Shown here piece after piece: positions 1 to 9,733 of a DNA stretch of 64,000 bases. The position numbers were made by a program, and so were the translations under genes. The DNA is from Psococerastis gibbosa. Its lineage: Eukaryota; Arthropoda; Insecta; Psocodea; Psocidae. Location of the stretch: contig OZ020485.1 of NCBI GenBank assembly GCA_963971405.1, positions 6,572,001 through 6,636,000 of the forward strand. Direction: 5' to 3'. Below the pieces are notes generated by a model, which searched no databases, was not told the DNA's origin, and worked only from the letters and a program-made list of their open reading frames with translations. Numbering within the stretch: position 1 is the first letter of the stretch; each line of letters starts with the position of its first letter.

Positions 1-610
1 AAACTCTACAAGCACTGAAATATGACCAAAATAGGTACAGTATTTTATATTTATAGTATGTATGTCCGATGAGTCCTCGCTCCTCGAGCCAGTAGCCACA
101 CTTTAGTGATACACTGATACTTTTACTTAGACTTACCTTGTCGGCTTTGGCTTATCACTTATGAGTTTGAGTGTGAATAATAACTTAATAAGTTATATTT
201 AAGTATATAACGGCTACTTCAGCATGTAAGCCATATAATATTTTATAAGAAAACGCGTCGCTCAGTTGATTACAATAAGTTATTAAAGGAAACTCAGAAA
301 CGCGTTTAAAAATAGACAACAATGAAAACGCATCAACGCAACTACGAAGAACAAGAGCTGTAAAATGTAAATATCTAATAAGCGGCAGAAAAGTAAACAA
401 AGTGAAAAGTGCGCCACTGAACTGCTGCCACTTCAAAGCAACCTAATGCTGGCAGCACCTTCTAGCGGATGCACGCCTTACTAGCCTGTTTGATGATAGA
501 ACCGGTTGTCACCGCAGTCAGTGCTGAAGAGCTGTTTTACTTTTGTCATAGTTGCAGAACACCACAAGTTATATATAGTTACACAATTTTAAATAGGCTA
601 TAATATATAT
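1..610. other. No gene seen, AT-rich flank
   Basis: Open frames here are short and without recognisable domains. I see no splice-bounded coding exon and no clear repeat. Confidence 0.5.
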
Positions 611-612
611 TA

Positions 613-757
613 GGGGTATTCGCGCTGGTCTGCTTGCTTGCTAATCGAAACTTTTTTTTGTCGATTGACCAATCAAAAGGTCGCATTGACAAAAAAAAGT
701 GTCAATAGACAAGAAAAAGTTTCGATTAGCAAGCAAGCAGACCAGCGCGAATACCCC
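613..757. repeat. Hairpin MITE with ~50-bp terminal inverted repeats
   Basis: The left end GGGGTATTCGCGCTGGTCTG is repeated as its reverse complement at the right end. The arms run about 50 bp with few mismatches, so nearly the whole element folds on itself. TA dinucleotides at 611-612 and 758-759 may be the target duplication, which would suggest Tc1/mariner-type mobilisation. The element has no coding capacity. A single copy is visible in this window. Confidence 0.8.
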
Positions 758-998
758 TATTATATTATCATTATACTGAATGAAATCTCACTTTTCTACC
801 CGAAATGCATATTTTCCTGACTTTCCTGACCAAATTCGTATTTTCCTGACTTTTGCTGACTTAAAACGAAAAATCTGACTTTCGTGGGAAAAACTGACCT
901 AGTTCCAGCCCTGCAGGATCTAAGTGAAGACATCCTATGGCTTCATAATCGGTAATTGAGGTCTCTGGCAATATGTCACCAGGGTTGTTCTGTAAGTA

Positions 999-2291
999 CG
1001 AGGGTGGATTGAAAAGTCCGTAGAAACTCTAAACTGGTACAATGTATTAACAATGCTTACTACTACTTTTCAACATAGTCCCCTTGTCGCTCAATGCAGG
1101 TGGTCCATCTTCCCTCAAGTTTTTTTATTCCACCCAGAAAATAATCTTCCGTGAGCCCTGCAAAATATTCGGTTGTTTCGCGCATTACTTCCTCATTTGA
1201 GCCAAATCTTTTCCCTCCAAGCCATTTCTTCATATTGGGAAACAGAAAATAATCGGACGGTGCCAGGTCAGGGGAATAAGGAGGGTGGCGCAATAGTTCG
1301 AACTTTAATTCCTGAATTTTAGAGGTCACCAACACTGCGGTATGAGCCGGCGCATTGTCATGATGAAAAAGAATTTTCTTTTTTGCTAAATGGGGGCGCA
1401 CAGTTTGAATTTCTGCTTTAAGGCGGTCAAGAAGGGATGCGTAGTAGGTGCCGGTAATCGTTTTTCCTTTTTCTAAATAATCTACTAAAATGACACCTCT
1501 TGCGTCCCAAAAAATGGTGGCCATGACCTTGCCTGCTGACTGGACGGTCTTTGCCTTCTTCGGGGCACGTTCTCCACTGGCTACCCACTGCTTAGACTGC
1601 TGCTTCGTTTCTGGGGTGTAAAAATGAACCCAAGTTTCATCTACCGTTATAAAACGACGAAGAAATTCTTTGGGGGCTCGTTGAAACAGCTTTAAATTCT
1701 CTGCACAAAGCTCGGCGCGACGGTGTTTTTGTTCAGCTGTCAGCAGTCGCGGCACCCATCTTGCTGACAATTTTCTCATTTTAAGGTGATTATGTAATAT
1801 ATTGTGAACCCTTTCGCTCGAGATCCCCACAATGTCAGCTACCTCTCGCAGTTTCATTCGACGCTCTCCTAGCACTAAATCACTGATTTTTTTTACAGTT
1901 TCTGCCGTAGTGACGTCAGAAGGCCGCCCAGAGCGTTCGGCGTCTTCTGTGCCCATATGCCCAGTACGAAAATTTGAGAACCACTTATAAACAGTTTTAA
2001 TTGACGGAGCAGACTCCCCATAATGTTTATCAAGGCTTTTTTTCGTTTCTTGCACATTCTTCTTCTTTAAAAAATAATGCTTAATAACGACTCGAAATTC
2101 TTTTTCATCCATTGCTCACAATTACCTGCAACTCCCCGAACTTAAAAAATCACTGTGATGTCAATTATGATCGAATAACGCTCAAACTTTGACTGAGTTC
2201 CGATCAGACAGTTCGCTAAATGAGGTGATATTTGGCCTTGACGAGTGGCGCCATCCCTCGGATTTTCTACGGACTTTTCAATCCGCCCTCG
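999..2291 (-). mobile_element. Full-length mariner element
   Basis: A 1293-bp element with 28-bp terminal inverted repeats that differ at one position (CGAGGGTGGATT... and CGAGGGCGGATT...). It is flanked by TA at 997-998 and 2292-2293. Copies B and C of the host repeat hold the uninterrupted site GTAAGTAGGCTT (near 3690 and 5095), as does diverged copy D (near 20971), so the insertion boundaries are certain. It contains one intact transposase ORF. Confidence 0.97.
1063..2112 (-). CDS. Mariner transposase, apparently intact
   Basis: A 349-residue uninterrupted frame from an ATG, the usual length for mariner transposases. The N-terminal half holds two helix-turn-helix regions for binding the terminal repeats, including a GRPS-type linker (SGRPSDV). 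The catalytic domain shows the first Asp in VDETWVHFY, the second in HHDNAPAHTA and the third in SPDLAPSDYFLF. There are 34 residues between the second and third Asp, which is the DD34D signature of mariner. WVPHEL is replaced by WVPRLL. It would excise and reinsert the flanking element at TA sites. The intact frame and near-perfect termini suggest recent mobility, but activity cannot be read from sequence. Confidence 0.96.
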   Translation of the reverse strand: MDEKEFRVVIKHYFLKKKNVQETKKSLDKHYGESAPSIKTVYKWFSNFRTGHMGTEDAERSGRPSDVTTAETVKKISDLVLGERRMKLREVADIVGISSERVHNILHNHLKMRKLSARWVPRLLTAEQKHRRAELCAENLKLFQRAPKEFLRRFITVDETWVHFYTPETKQQSKQWVASGERAPKKAKTVQSAGKVMATIFWDARGVILVDYLEKGKTITGTYYASLLDRLKAEIQTVRPHLAKKKILFHHDNAPAHTAVLVTSKIQELKFELLRHPPYSPDLAPSDYFLFPNMKKWLGGKRFGSNEEVMRETTEYFAGLTEDYFLGGIKKLEGRWTTCIERQGDYVEK

Positions 2292-2834
2292 TAGGCTTAT
2301 TTTTGCACTTCCTGATTAGAGATTCAAACGTTATATTTCCATTGAACCTAATAATCATTGAAATACATTTATCAGTGCGTCGAACTATTTTGCCATCGAG
2401 GTAACGATATTTCTGTTTTCTGTGAAGGGATTCAAAGAACATATTGGTTTCCGCTTTCCGAAAAAATAGCCCCCACTGCTTAGGCTTGCAGGATCAGCCT
2501 TCGAGCGGTTGACAAGGAGTGTAAGGCAAGAGTTAAACTCCTCATCATTTAACGCCATAAGTGTGCGGCAAGCCTTAAACACTTTATATTTCGATAATTT
2601 TCCTGAACCACATAATTTGTATTCCGTAAACGTCATAATCGAAGAACCCATATATGGGTATTACGGTTGGCTAATTGCTTAATTTATGCATTAATTTTTG
2701 TGTCATTTCGGATGGCCAACCAGCTCCTGTTATTATCGACGAGTCCTTTGTTGTTAGTTCTTGGCCTTCCTCCCACGACCGTGACGGCATTCAGCCGAAG
2801 CAATTTCTGAGGCCTGCTTGTGTCTCTATATACT

Positions 2835-2993
2835 CTATATAAGCACGATCTCATGGATCATTCCCCAAAGACTCACCTTTAAGGGGGGTAGGGCGGAGGT
2901 GGGGTAGCCCTTCCACCTCACCAAGTATTCTCTGATACCGTCCCGGGTGCGCTCGCCAACAATCTCCTTGACTTCAAAGTGTTCCTCCATTTC
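2835..2993 (-). pseudogene. Chromodomain-like exon in copy A
   Basis: The minus-strand frame reads EVKEIVGERTRDG, then YLVRWKGYP, a typical chromodomain core with its aromatic and charged residues. An AG acceptor-like site preceded by a T-rich tract lies just upstream. A good donor (GTGAGT, seen on the plus strand as ACTCAC at about 2871-2876) follows after a short PTSALPPLK linker. The same exon appears in copy B (about 4390-4276) and truncated copy C (about 5795-5680). In copy D a 7-bp duplication shifts the frame. The source may be an integrase-type or host chromodomain protein; I cannot tell which. Confidence 0.65.
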
Positions 2994-3461
2994 CTCAAAA
3001 AAACAAAAAAAAAAAACAAATTTGCAACCGACGTTAAAAGCCATTGGTTCAGCAGCTCGATAATTGAAGATACATAGCTTTATGCTCCAACAATATAGAT
3101 TTTTTTTATTGATATGAAATCCCATGTTGTATCCTTATGGATGACTTTATCGTCAACAACCACTGAAAAAAAAAAAACAATATATATATATATTTGGTTA
3201 ATGACGTATTTATTATATTGTATGTTTTATTACTATTAATGCAAGTGGTTAGGGCTATGAAATGAGATCAGAAAGTAACCGGATAATACTCACTGTTATT
3301 AATGTGTTGATAACATTGTCCGTTGATGGACATTAATTTCATTTTGCACATTTAACAATTTTTTAATTTTTTTAAGAGCGGATAATGAAGCATTGTTATT
3401 CTTGAAATATTTTGTATTGCTAGAATTTCTAGTTAATAATATTAGGTCGCCAAAAAGCTTT

Positions 3462-3689
3462 TTAGTATGTAAATAATTTTGATGTTATAATAGAGTTTGA
3501 AACAATTCCAGCCATGAATATCCAGAATGATAGTGGCTCAGTGATTTTATCTGGAAACCCCCTGATTAAAAATCTGGTTAATGCCATCCCACAAACACCT
3601 CCTAACGCAGGATCTAAGTGAAGAAATCCTATGGCTTCATAATCGGTAATTGAGGTCTCTGGCAATATGTCACCAGGGTTGTTCTGTAA
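3462..3689 (-). pseudogene. Hydrophobic terminal ORF of the composite unit
   Basis: The minus strand has an acceptor-like TTACAG, then an open frame of about 75 codons ending in a stop. It includes [18 protein letters not shown] and a hydrophobic stretch near [11 protein letters not shown] that could span a membrane. It recurs at 4867-5094 and 20746-20970 with near-identical sequence. I do not recognise the family. It lies downstream of the MULE-like segment on the same strand and may be another captured exon. Confidence 0.4.
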
Positions 3690-4015
3690 GTAGGCTTATT
3701 TTTGCACTTCCTGATTCGAGATTCAAACGTTATATTTCCATTGAACCTAATAATCATTGAAATACATTTATCAGTGCGTCGAACTATTTTGCCATCGAGG
3801 TAACGATATTTCTGTTTTCTGTGAAGGGATTCAAAGAACATATTGGTTTCCGCTTTCCGAAAAAATAGCCCCCACTGCTTAGGCTTGCAGGATCAGCCTT
3901 CGAGCGGTTGACAAGGAGTGTAAGGCAAGAGTTAAACTCCTCATCATTTAACGCCATAAGTGTGCGGCAAGCCTTAAACACTTTATATTTCGATAATTTT
4001 CCTGAACCACATAAT
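3629..4015 (-). pseudogene. MULE-like transposase segment, frameshifted
   Basis: Two overlapping minus-strand frames together encode a segment with LMALNDEEFNSCL, then ESLHRKQKYRYLDGK and VRRTDKCISMI. This pattern resembles the C-terminal part of MULE-like proteins common in insect genomes, as I recall that family. The frame break is a 1-nt loss relative to copy D (TTAGGCTT versus TTAGGCCTT), where the same protein segment is uninterrupted (20949-21314). Copies A (2651-2385 and on) and C (5455-5034) carry the same break. The assignment to MULE is from pattern memory and moderate. Confidence 0.5.
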
Positions 4016-4016
4016 T

Positions 4017-4155
4017 TGTATTCCGTAAACGTCATAATCGAAGAACCCATATATGGGTATTACGGTTGGCGAATTGCTTAATTTATGCATTAATTTTTGT
4101 GTCATTTCGGATGGCCAACCAGCTCCTGTTATTATCGACGAGTCCTTTGTTGTTA
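4017..4155 (-). pseudogene. Spo11/Topo VI-A TOPRIM-like segment
   Basis: The minus-strand frame contains SSIITGAGWP, then QKLMHKL, then IPIYGFFDYDVYGIQIM. Spo11 and topoisomerase VI subunit A share the order ITGKGxPD, an L-rich helix, then a metal-binding D-x-D followed by a GI-hydrophobic motif, and this matches well, including DYD. Acceptor-like AACAAAG precedes the segment. A and C carry it too; copy D lacks the DYD part through a deletion of about 75 bp. The N-terminal winged-helix with the catalytic Tyr is not visible, so this is a fragment, possibly a captured exon. Confidence 0.5.
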
Positions 4156-5011
4156 GTTCTTGGCCTTCCTCCCACGACCGTGACGGCATTCAGCCGAAGC
4201 AATTTCTGAGGCCTGCTTGTGTCTCTATATACTCTATATAAGCACGATCTCATGGATCATTCCCCAAAGACTCACCTTTAAGGGGGGTAGGGCGGAGGTG
4301 GGGTAGCCCTTCCACCTCACCAAGTATTCTCTGATACCGTCCCGGGTGCGCTCGCCAACAATCTCCTTAACTTCAAAGTGTTCCTCCATTTCCTCAAAAA
4401 AAACAAAAAAAAAAAAACAAATTGGCAACCGACGTTAAAAGCCATTGGTTCAGCAGCTCGATAATTGAAGATACATAGCTTTATGCTCCAACAATATAGA
4501 TTTTTTTTATTGATATGAAATCCCATGTTGTATCCTTATGGATGACTTTATCGTCAACAACCACTGAAAAAAAAAAAAAAAACAATATATATATATATTT
4601 GGTTAATGACGTATTTATTATATTGTATGTTTTATTACTATTAATGCAAGTGGTTAGGGCTATGAAATGAGATCAGAAAGTAACCGGATAATACTCACTG
4701 TTATTAATGTGTTGATAACATTGTCCGTTGATGGACATTAATTTCATTTTGCACATTTAACAATTTTTTAATTTTTTTAAGAGCGGATAATGAAGCATTG
4801 TTATTCTTGAAATATTTTGTATTGCTAGAATTTCTAGTTAATAATATTCGGTCGCCAAAAAGCTTTTTAGTATGTAAATAATTTTGATGTTATAATAGAG
4901 TTTGAAACAATTCCAGCCATGAATATCCAGAATGATAGTGGCTCAGTGATTTTATCTGGAAACCCCCTGATTAAAAATCTGGTTAATGCCATCCCACAAA
5001 CACCTCCTAAC

Positions 5012-5798
5012 GCAGGATCTAAGTGAAGAAATCCTATGGCTTCATAATCGGTAATTGAGGTCTCTGGCAATATGTCACCAGGGTTGTTCTGTAAGTAGGC
5101 TTATTTTTGCACTTCCTGATTAGAGATTCAAACGTTATATTTCCATTGAACCTAATAATCATTGAAATACATTTATCAGTGCGTCGAACTATTTTGCCAT
5201 CGAGGTAGCGATATTTCTGTTTTCTGTGAAGGGATTCAAAGAACATATTGGTTTCCGCTTTCCGAAAAAATAGCCCCCACTGCTTAGGCTTGCAGGATCA
5301 GCCTTCGAGCGGTTGACAAGGAGTGTAAGGCAAGAGTTAAACTCCTCATCATTTAACGCCATAAGAGTGCGGCAAGCCTTAAACACTTTATATTTCGATA
5401 ATTTTCCTGAACCACATAATTTGTATTCCGTAAACGTCATAATCGAAGAACCCATATATGGGTATTACGGTTGGCTAATTGCTTAATTTATGCATTAATT
5501 TTTGTGTCATTTCGGATGGCCAACCAGCTCCTGTTATTATCGACGAGTCCTTTGTTGTTAGTTCTTGGCCTTCCTCCCACGACCGTGACGGCATTCAGCC
5601 GAAGCAATTTCTGAGGCCTGCTTGTGTCTCTATATACTCTATATATGCACGATCTCATGGATCATTCCCCAAAGACTCACCTTTAAGGGGGGTAGGGCGG
5701 AGGTGGGGTAGCCCTTCCACCTCACCAAGTATTCCCTGATGCCGCCCCGGGTGCGCTCGCCTACAATCTCCTTGACTTCAAAGTGTTCCTCCATTTCC
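5012..5798 (-). repeat. Composite tandem unit, copy C (truncated)
   Basis: It matches copies A and B from GCAGGATCTAAG through the chromodomain-like exon and stops abruptly within CCATTTCC, where A and B continue into a poly-A tract. Unrelated sequence follows. It retains the 1-nt frameshift in the MULE-like part and the TOPRIM-like segment, and lacks the intron-like and 3' portions present in B. Confidence 0.85.
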
Positions 5799-6055
5799 AT
5801 TTCCACAGTAACCGTTGTTGTAATTACTTGTGGAACTCACCTACAATGTATACCAAAACAAAACATGCGACACAGTTAGTAACGCTGAAAACTTGAAGCT
5901 ATACCGAAGAGTCGTAGACCCTTCCTGCCTTTCACAGTTGCTGTTGAAATGTCTGCAACCTGAAAAATTAAAACTTTCATTAAAATACCTACATCTATAT
6001 GCAATGAAGACACTCTCCTTAAAGAGGATAGAAAGAAATTTGAAGATAAAAAAAA

Positions 6056-6149
6056 CTGGACTCGTCGGGATTCGAACCCGCGATCTACGCTTATCCGGGG
6101 AAAAAGTGCATTCCCTCTAAATCCTCTATATATGTCATACATAGGTCCC
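6056..6149 (-). pseudogene. tRNA-like relic with a B box
   Basis: The minus strand contains GGGTTCGAATCCC, a perfect T-arm and pol III B box. About 35 nt upstream, AGAGGATTTAGAGG resembles a D-arm/A box. The 3' part GACGAGTCCA could be an acceptor strand, and the 5' GGGACC only partly pairs with it. It is followed by a T-run. I cannot draw a normal cloverleaf or anticodon stem, so this is a decayed tRNA or an orphan SINE head. Confidence 0.45.
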
Positions 6150-6181
6150 ATTAAAAATAAAAACAAGCTTTGAGAATACAA

Positions 6182-7400
6182 TACAAATAGCCCTAGTCAC
6201 AATAACAAGTCCATATTATACTTGTTACAATTAATTGAAAAATGTATTCAAAATGTATGTACAAACAAAAGAATAAATAATATGGGGGGGGGGGGGGGTT
6301 GCCATGACATTGTTGCGTTTTCTCCCCGGCTTAGGGTTGTTTAGGAGAGGCTGTAGGATCGAGGAATGAATGTTGTGAAATAATTACAACAAAAATTATT
6401 TAACAGAAATTATATATTCTTGATAGTATTAGGAAACCCTAAGGTATAGATAAGAAACTGGTAAGCACCTGGCAGCGCGTGGCTAATAAGCGTTCCATGA
6501 ATGAATAAGCCATCACTTCGTCGTAATTACCGTACGTCACATCGTCTGGGGTGAGGAGGGAGCGAGATCAGAACACCACCTTCCTGGGTTGTTTAGCCCA
6601 TCTTAATTCTTTATGGCTTTGGCTTTCTTTTTTTTTAAAGAATCCACATCGGGTTATTTCAAAATTTCAACCATTTTTTTTTTTTTTTTTTTTGGCACCT
6701 CTTTTCAAGCCCCCACAAATCCAACAGGCCGCCAACCTCCTGTCAAATACTTTTAGAAATAATAAAGATAATAATAAAAGTATTTTTATTAATAAATAGA
6801 AATAAATAATAATAGATACTTTGTTAAACTTGAGATTTTGTATTTTTAAAAGGTCTGACGATAAATAAATTGCGAATAATAATAAAAGATAGAAAGAAAT
6901 TAATTTATTTTAAACCGAATGTGATATTTGGAGGTTGGTTAATTGTACTAAACAAATATGGCGGATCTACAAATAAAGTGAAAAAAGAATTTTAATAAGT
7001 TATAATAATAAGAAATAGCCTATAACGTAATATTAGGGATTAGTGTATCCAGTAAACTGGATACACATATAAAAAGGTAGGGTTGCACGCTACAACATTA
7101 GCTAGCATTTACGTCCATTCCCAATAATGTACAGTTATGAAGCTCTTGGAAAAGTGACGTCAAATTGACGTTACGAACCACATCTTCCCAATAGGAAAGT
7201 GTTTTCGATTGTTTTGATTCTACATGAATGATACAAGCCACTTGTATAGTTTGAAAATCAAATAATTTTGAAAGAGAACAATTGCTTAGTGCTGTGTGCT
7301 AAACACTATAATCCAATAAAGACTACATACTGCAGCTAAAAATGGAAGAATGAAAAAGAGAATTCCTATAGTATATACTGTAGCTAACAGCGGAATAAGA
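6182..7400. other. No gene seen; poly-G and poly-T tracts
   Basis: AT-rich sequence with a G-run at about 6283-6298 and a long T-run near 6676-6693. No domain-bearing frame was found. Confidence 0.5.
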
Positions 7401-7408
7401 ATCTGGTT

Positions 7409-8865
7409 TCAATTGGCAATTTGGCACCAACTGTTAACACACATCAACCACCTTGCTGAATCGTCAGCAAGGCGATTTGTGTGCTTTCTGATGGTTAGCC
7501 CCGCTTTGGAGAAAAGTCTCTCAGCTGGCGCCGATGTTGCTTGTATGGCCAAAAAATCCTTAGCCATTCGCGAGAGTATGGGGAAATCCTCGTCTCTTTC
7601 AGCCCACCATTTGGTAACATTAAGTGTCTTGCGGCATTCGCTTGGCTGACAAATATCGACTGATTTCATCCCGCCCTCCTTGCGGTTCATATAGAATGTT
7701 GAAATCGACATCGGCATCGTCCCGCGTGGTCTCCGGCTGTGAAGGTGAGGATGATATGGAAAATTTGCGTTCGTAAATTTGAAATTGCTCACGAAAGTTA
7801 TCCTCCGTATGGAGAATCCAATATTAGGACTAAACATAGAATCCAGTTGGTTTTATGATAGTGTTTTAAAATTTTATCCCTGGCTGCTTGGAATGCTAAA
7901 ATTAGCGTCTCGTCTACAGAAGTTCTGTCTTCCTTTCCATCCAATTCTTTTGTGGTGTTTTCGATGCGGTCGACAAGTAAATTTAACGATACAACTGTTG
8001 GTAGCGTACTTGCGCCACACAGTTTTTCAGACAATGCCTTAAATGGCTTTAAGAATCTTTGGACTTGTGTTAAAATTTGCCATTCTCCCTCTGACAGAAA
8101 AAAATCATTGAGTCATCGGTCATCTGTTCACTTTTTCGAAGTTTTGAGAACACGGAACGTATTTTCAGCAAAGAATTACTTGAGTCATTGTACTCAGTAT
8201 CCCCATCTTCGTCATCGTCGTTGGCGTCTGTGTCGTTCCAATCCTCCACGGCATCGCTTTCCTTATTTTGACTTGGTGAGAAGTTCAAATTTTTCATTAG
8301 ATCTTACGCTCCCAAGTTTAAAATGTGCGCCATGCAGCGGAAATGATTATCTTCGTTAAACAAATGTGGTTCAAGTTGTTGCAGTACTTCAATCACCTTG
8401 TCATTAGCTGTTGTATTATATGTGGTTATATCGATAATTCTCTCTCTTATGCCGTACTCTTCTAAACAGTGAAGAAGAAGTTTCGCTATATCGAAGCCAC
8501 TGTGCTTCCCATGAGCTGGCAAGAAGTCTAGGACCATATTTTGATGTTCCCATTTATTACTTATATAGTGAATGGTGATCCCATAGTAAGATCTTTTCGA
8601 TATAGACGTCCAACTGTCGATCGTTATCGCAAATGACGATGGGATGGCATTTAATTTTTTCTTCACGTCAACTTGAAGCGATTTGAATCGCTTCTCGAGT
8701 GCCAACTTCAGCACTTTTGAAGAATGTGGCTTCCATTTTGGAGCAATATACGAAAAAAAAATCGGCACTAGCACCATCTTCAAAAAATGAAAGAGGAAGA
8801 TACTATCGGGCAATAAAGTCGATCGCTTTAATCTTGGACTCGTCTTCATCTGGCTGATTAACGCT
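7409..8865 (-). pseudogene. Broken hAT transposase
   Basis: Minus-strand pieces in several frames follow the order of a ZBED-type hAT transposase. At 8849-8304 are a YIAPKWKP segment, the first catalytic region ITIDSWTS, then ITTYNTTAND, where the family usually has DNA, so the second Asp is replaced by Tyr, then FRCMAHILNL. An acidic stretch follows at 8297-8070. At 7837-7409 is the C-terminal dimerisation domain (ILSRMAKDFLAIQATSAPAE, then RLFSKAGLTIRKHTNRL). Frameshifts separate the pieces, so it is inactive. The BED finger at 19.4-19.7 kb is the same strand and superfamily but probably not the same copy. Confidence 0.88.
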
Positions 8866-9049
8866 TACCTGATGCGAAACAATTTTTCATGAAAATTGAA
8901 CATTTTTTATTCTGTAAACCAAGCTATTAAATAGTTTTTTTTTATTACTAGGTGCAAGTGGTGCAACAGTGTGAATAACCTACAGTACATTATGCGAAAT
9001 TTCATTGAAATTGGCCGTGTATTTCGCCGCAATCGAGTTACAGACCAAC

Positions 9050-9247
9050 CAAGGCCGTAGCCAAGGGGGGGGGGGGTTCATGGGGGTTCACCACCACCAC
9101 CACCACCCCCCCCCCCCCCGAAATGAAATGGCTTTAAACTAGATAGAATAGGATTTTGAGAGGAAAAATAAAAACCACCGTACTATGTAATATCCAATGA
9201 AATTTCTGAACCCCTTCCCCCCGAAAAATGTCCTGGCTACGGCCTTG
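9050..9247. mobile_element. Non-autonomous hAT-type element with G-tracts
   Basis: Terminal repeats CAAGGCCGTAGCCA and its near complement TGGCTACGGCCTTG are flanked by the 8-bp duplication AGACCAAC (9042-9049 and 9248-9255). An 8-bp duplication with CA-starting ends is the hAT pattern. The interior (TAGATAGAATAGGATTTTGA) is shared with the copy at 42501-42839. It carries long G and C runs. Confidence 0.88.
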
Positions 9248-9295
9248 AGACCAACATTTCGTAAAAAAAAAACTTTTTGGATTCGTAGGAGTCCA

Positions 9296-9370
9296 AGCCC
9301 GTAGCCAGGATTTTTTCCGGGGGGGGGGGGGCTGTGCCAACTGAGATCCTATCTAGTGTAAATTTACTTC
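9296..9370. repeat. Partial copy of the G-tract hAT-type family
   Basis: It carries CGTAGCCAGGATTTTTTCC followed by a G-run, then an interior remnant GATCCTATCTAGTGT that is the reverse complement of the interior of the full copies. One end is missing. Confidence 0.6.
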
Positions 9371-9733
9371 TTGAGAATTCAATTGTATCTAGTGTATTCC
9401 TTAGAGGTTATGGTGTTAAGCTGGCCACACACGACCGCGCCAAGCCACTTATTTTGGCGCGCTCATCCAAAATCGCATCGTGTGTGGGGAAACCCGTCAA
9501 GAATTTCAGTGGAGCGGTCGGACGTGTTGGATATCCAACCGGTTGGAAATCCACCGCGCCACACTAATGGCTGAGCAAGTCGACGCATCGTGTGTGGGGA
9601 AACCGCGCGTCCAAACCCACCGCTCCAAGCTGTTGGCACATGCCCGTCTGTGGAGAAACCCTGTTTTGGCATATACCTGGCTGCCTGACTTTGGCTCAGT
9701 GCTCATTCAGTTCAGCCACCTTTGAAAGCAGGC

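Larger units (their letters stand above)
913..3606 (-). repeat. Composite tandem unit, copy A (interrupted by mariner)
   Basis: First unit of a direct tandem array. Without the mariner at 999-2291 and one TA it is about 1399 bp and almost identical to copies B and C. In minus-strand order it carries a chromodomain-like exon (about 2993-2876), a Spo11-like TOPRIM segment (about 2760-2610), a MULE-like segment (about 2600-2385 and on past the mariner) and a short hydrophobic ORF. The left edge is abrupt, and upstream sequence is unrelated. The frame of the MULE-like part is broken by a 1-nt deletion shared with B and C. Confidence 0.85.
3607..5011 (-). repeat. Composite tandem unit, copy B (complete, 1405 bp)
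   Basis: The uninterrupted unit, starting at GCAGGATCTAAG. Reading the minus strand it holds a chromodomain-like exon (4390-4276), the TOPRIM-like segment (about 4150-4015), the MULE-like segment (4010-3630) and a terminal ORF. It differs from A and C by only scattered substitutions and poly-A length changes, so the array is young. No terminal repeats typical of a transposon are visible at the unit boundary. The unit border used here is arbitrary because the array is circularly permutable. Confidence 0.9.

Noticed and set aside
7350-8359. Plus-strand frames of 87-135 codons
   Set aside because: They are antisense to the hAT transposase relic.
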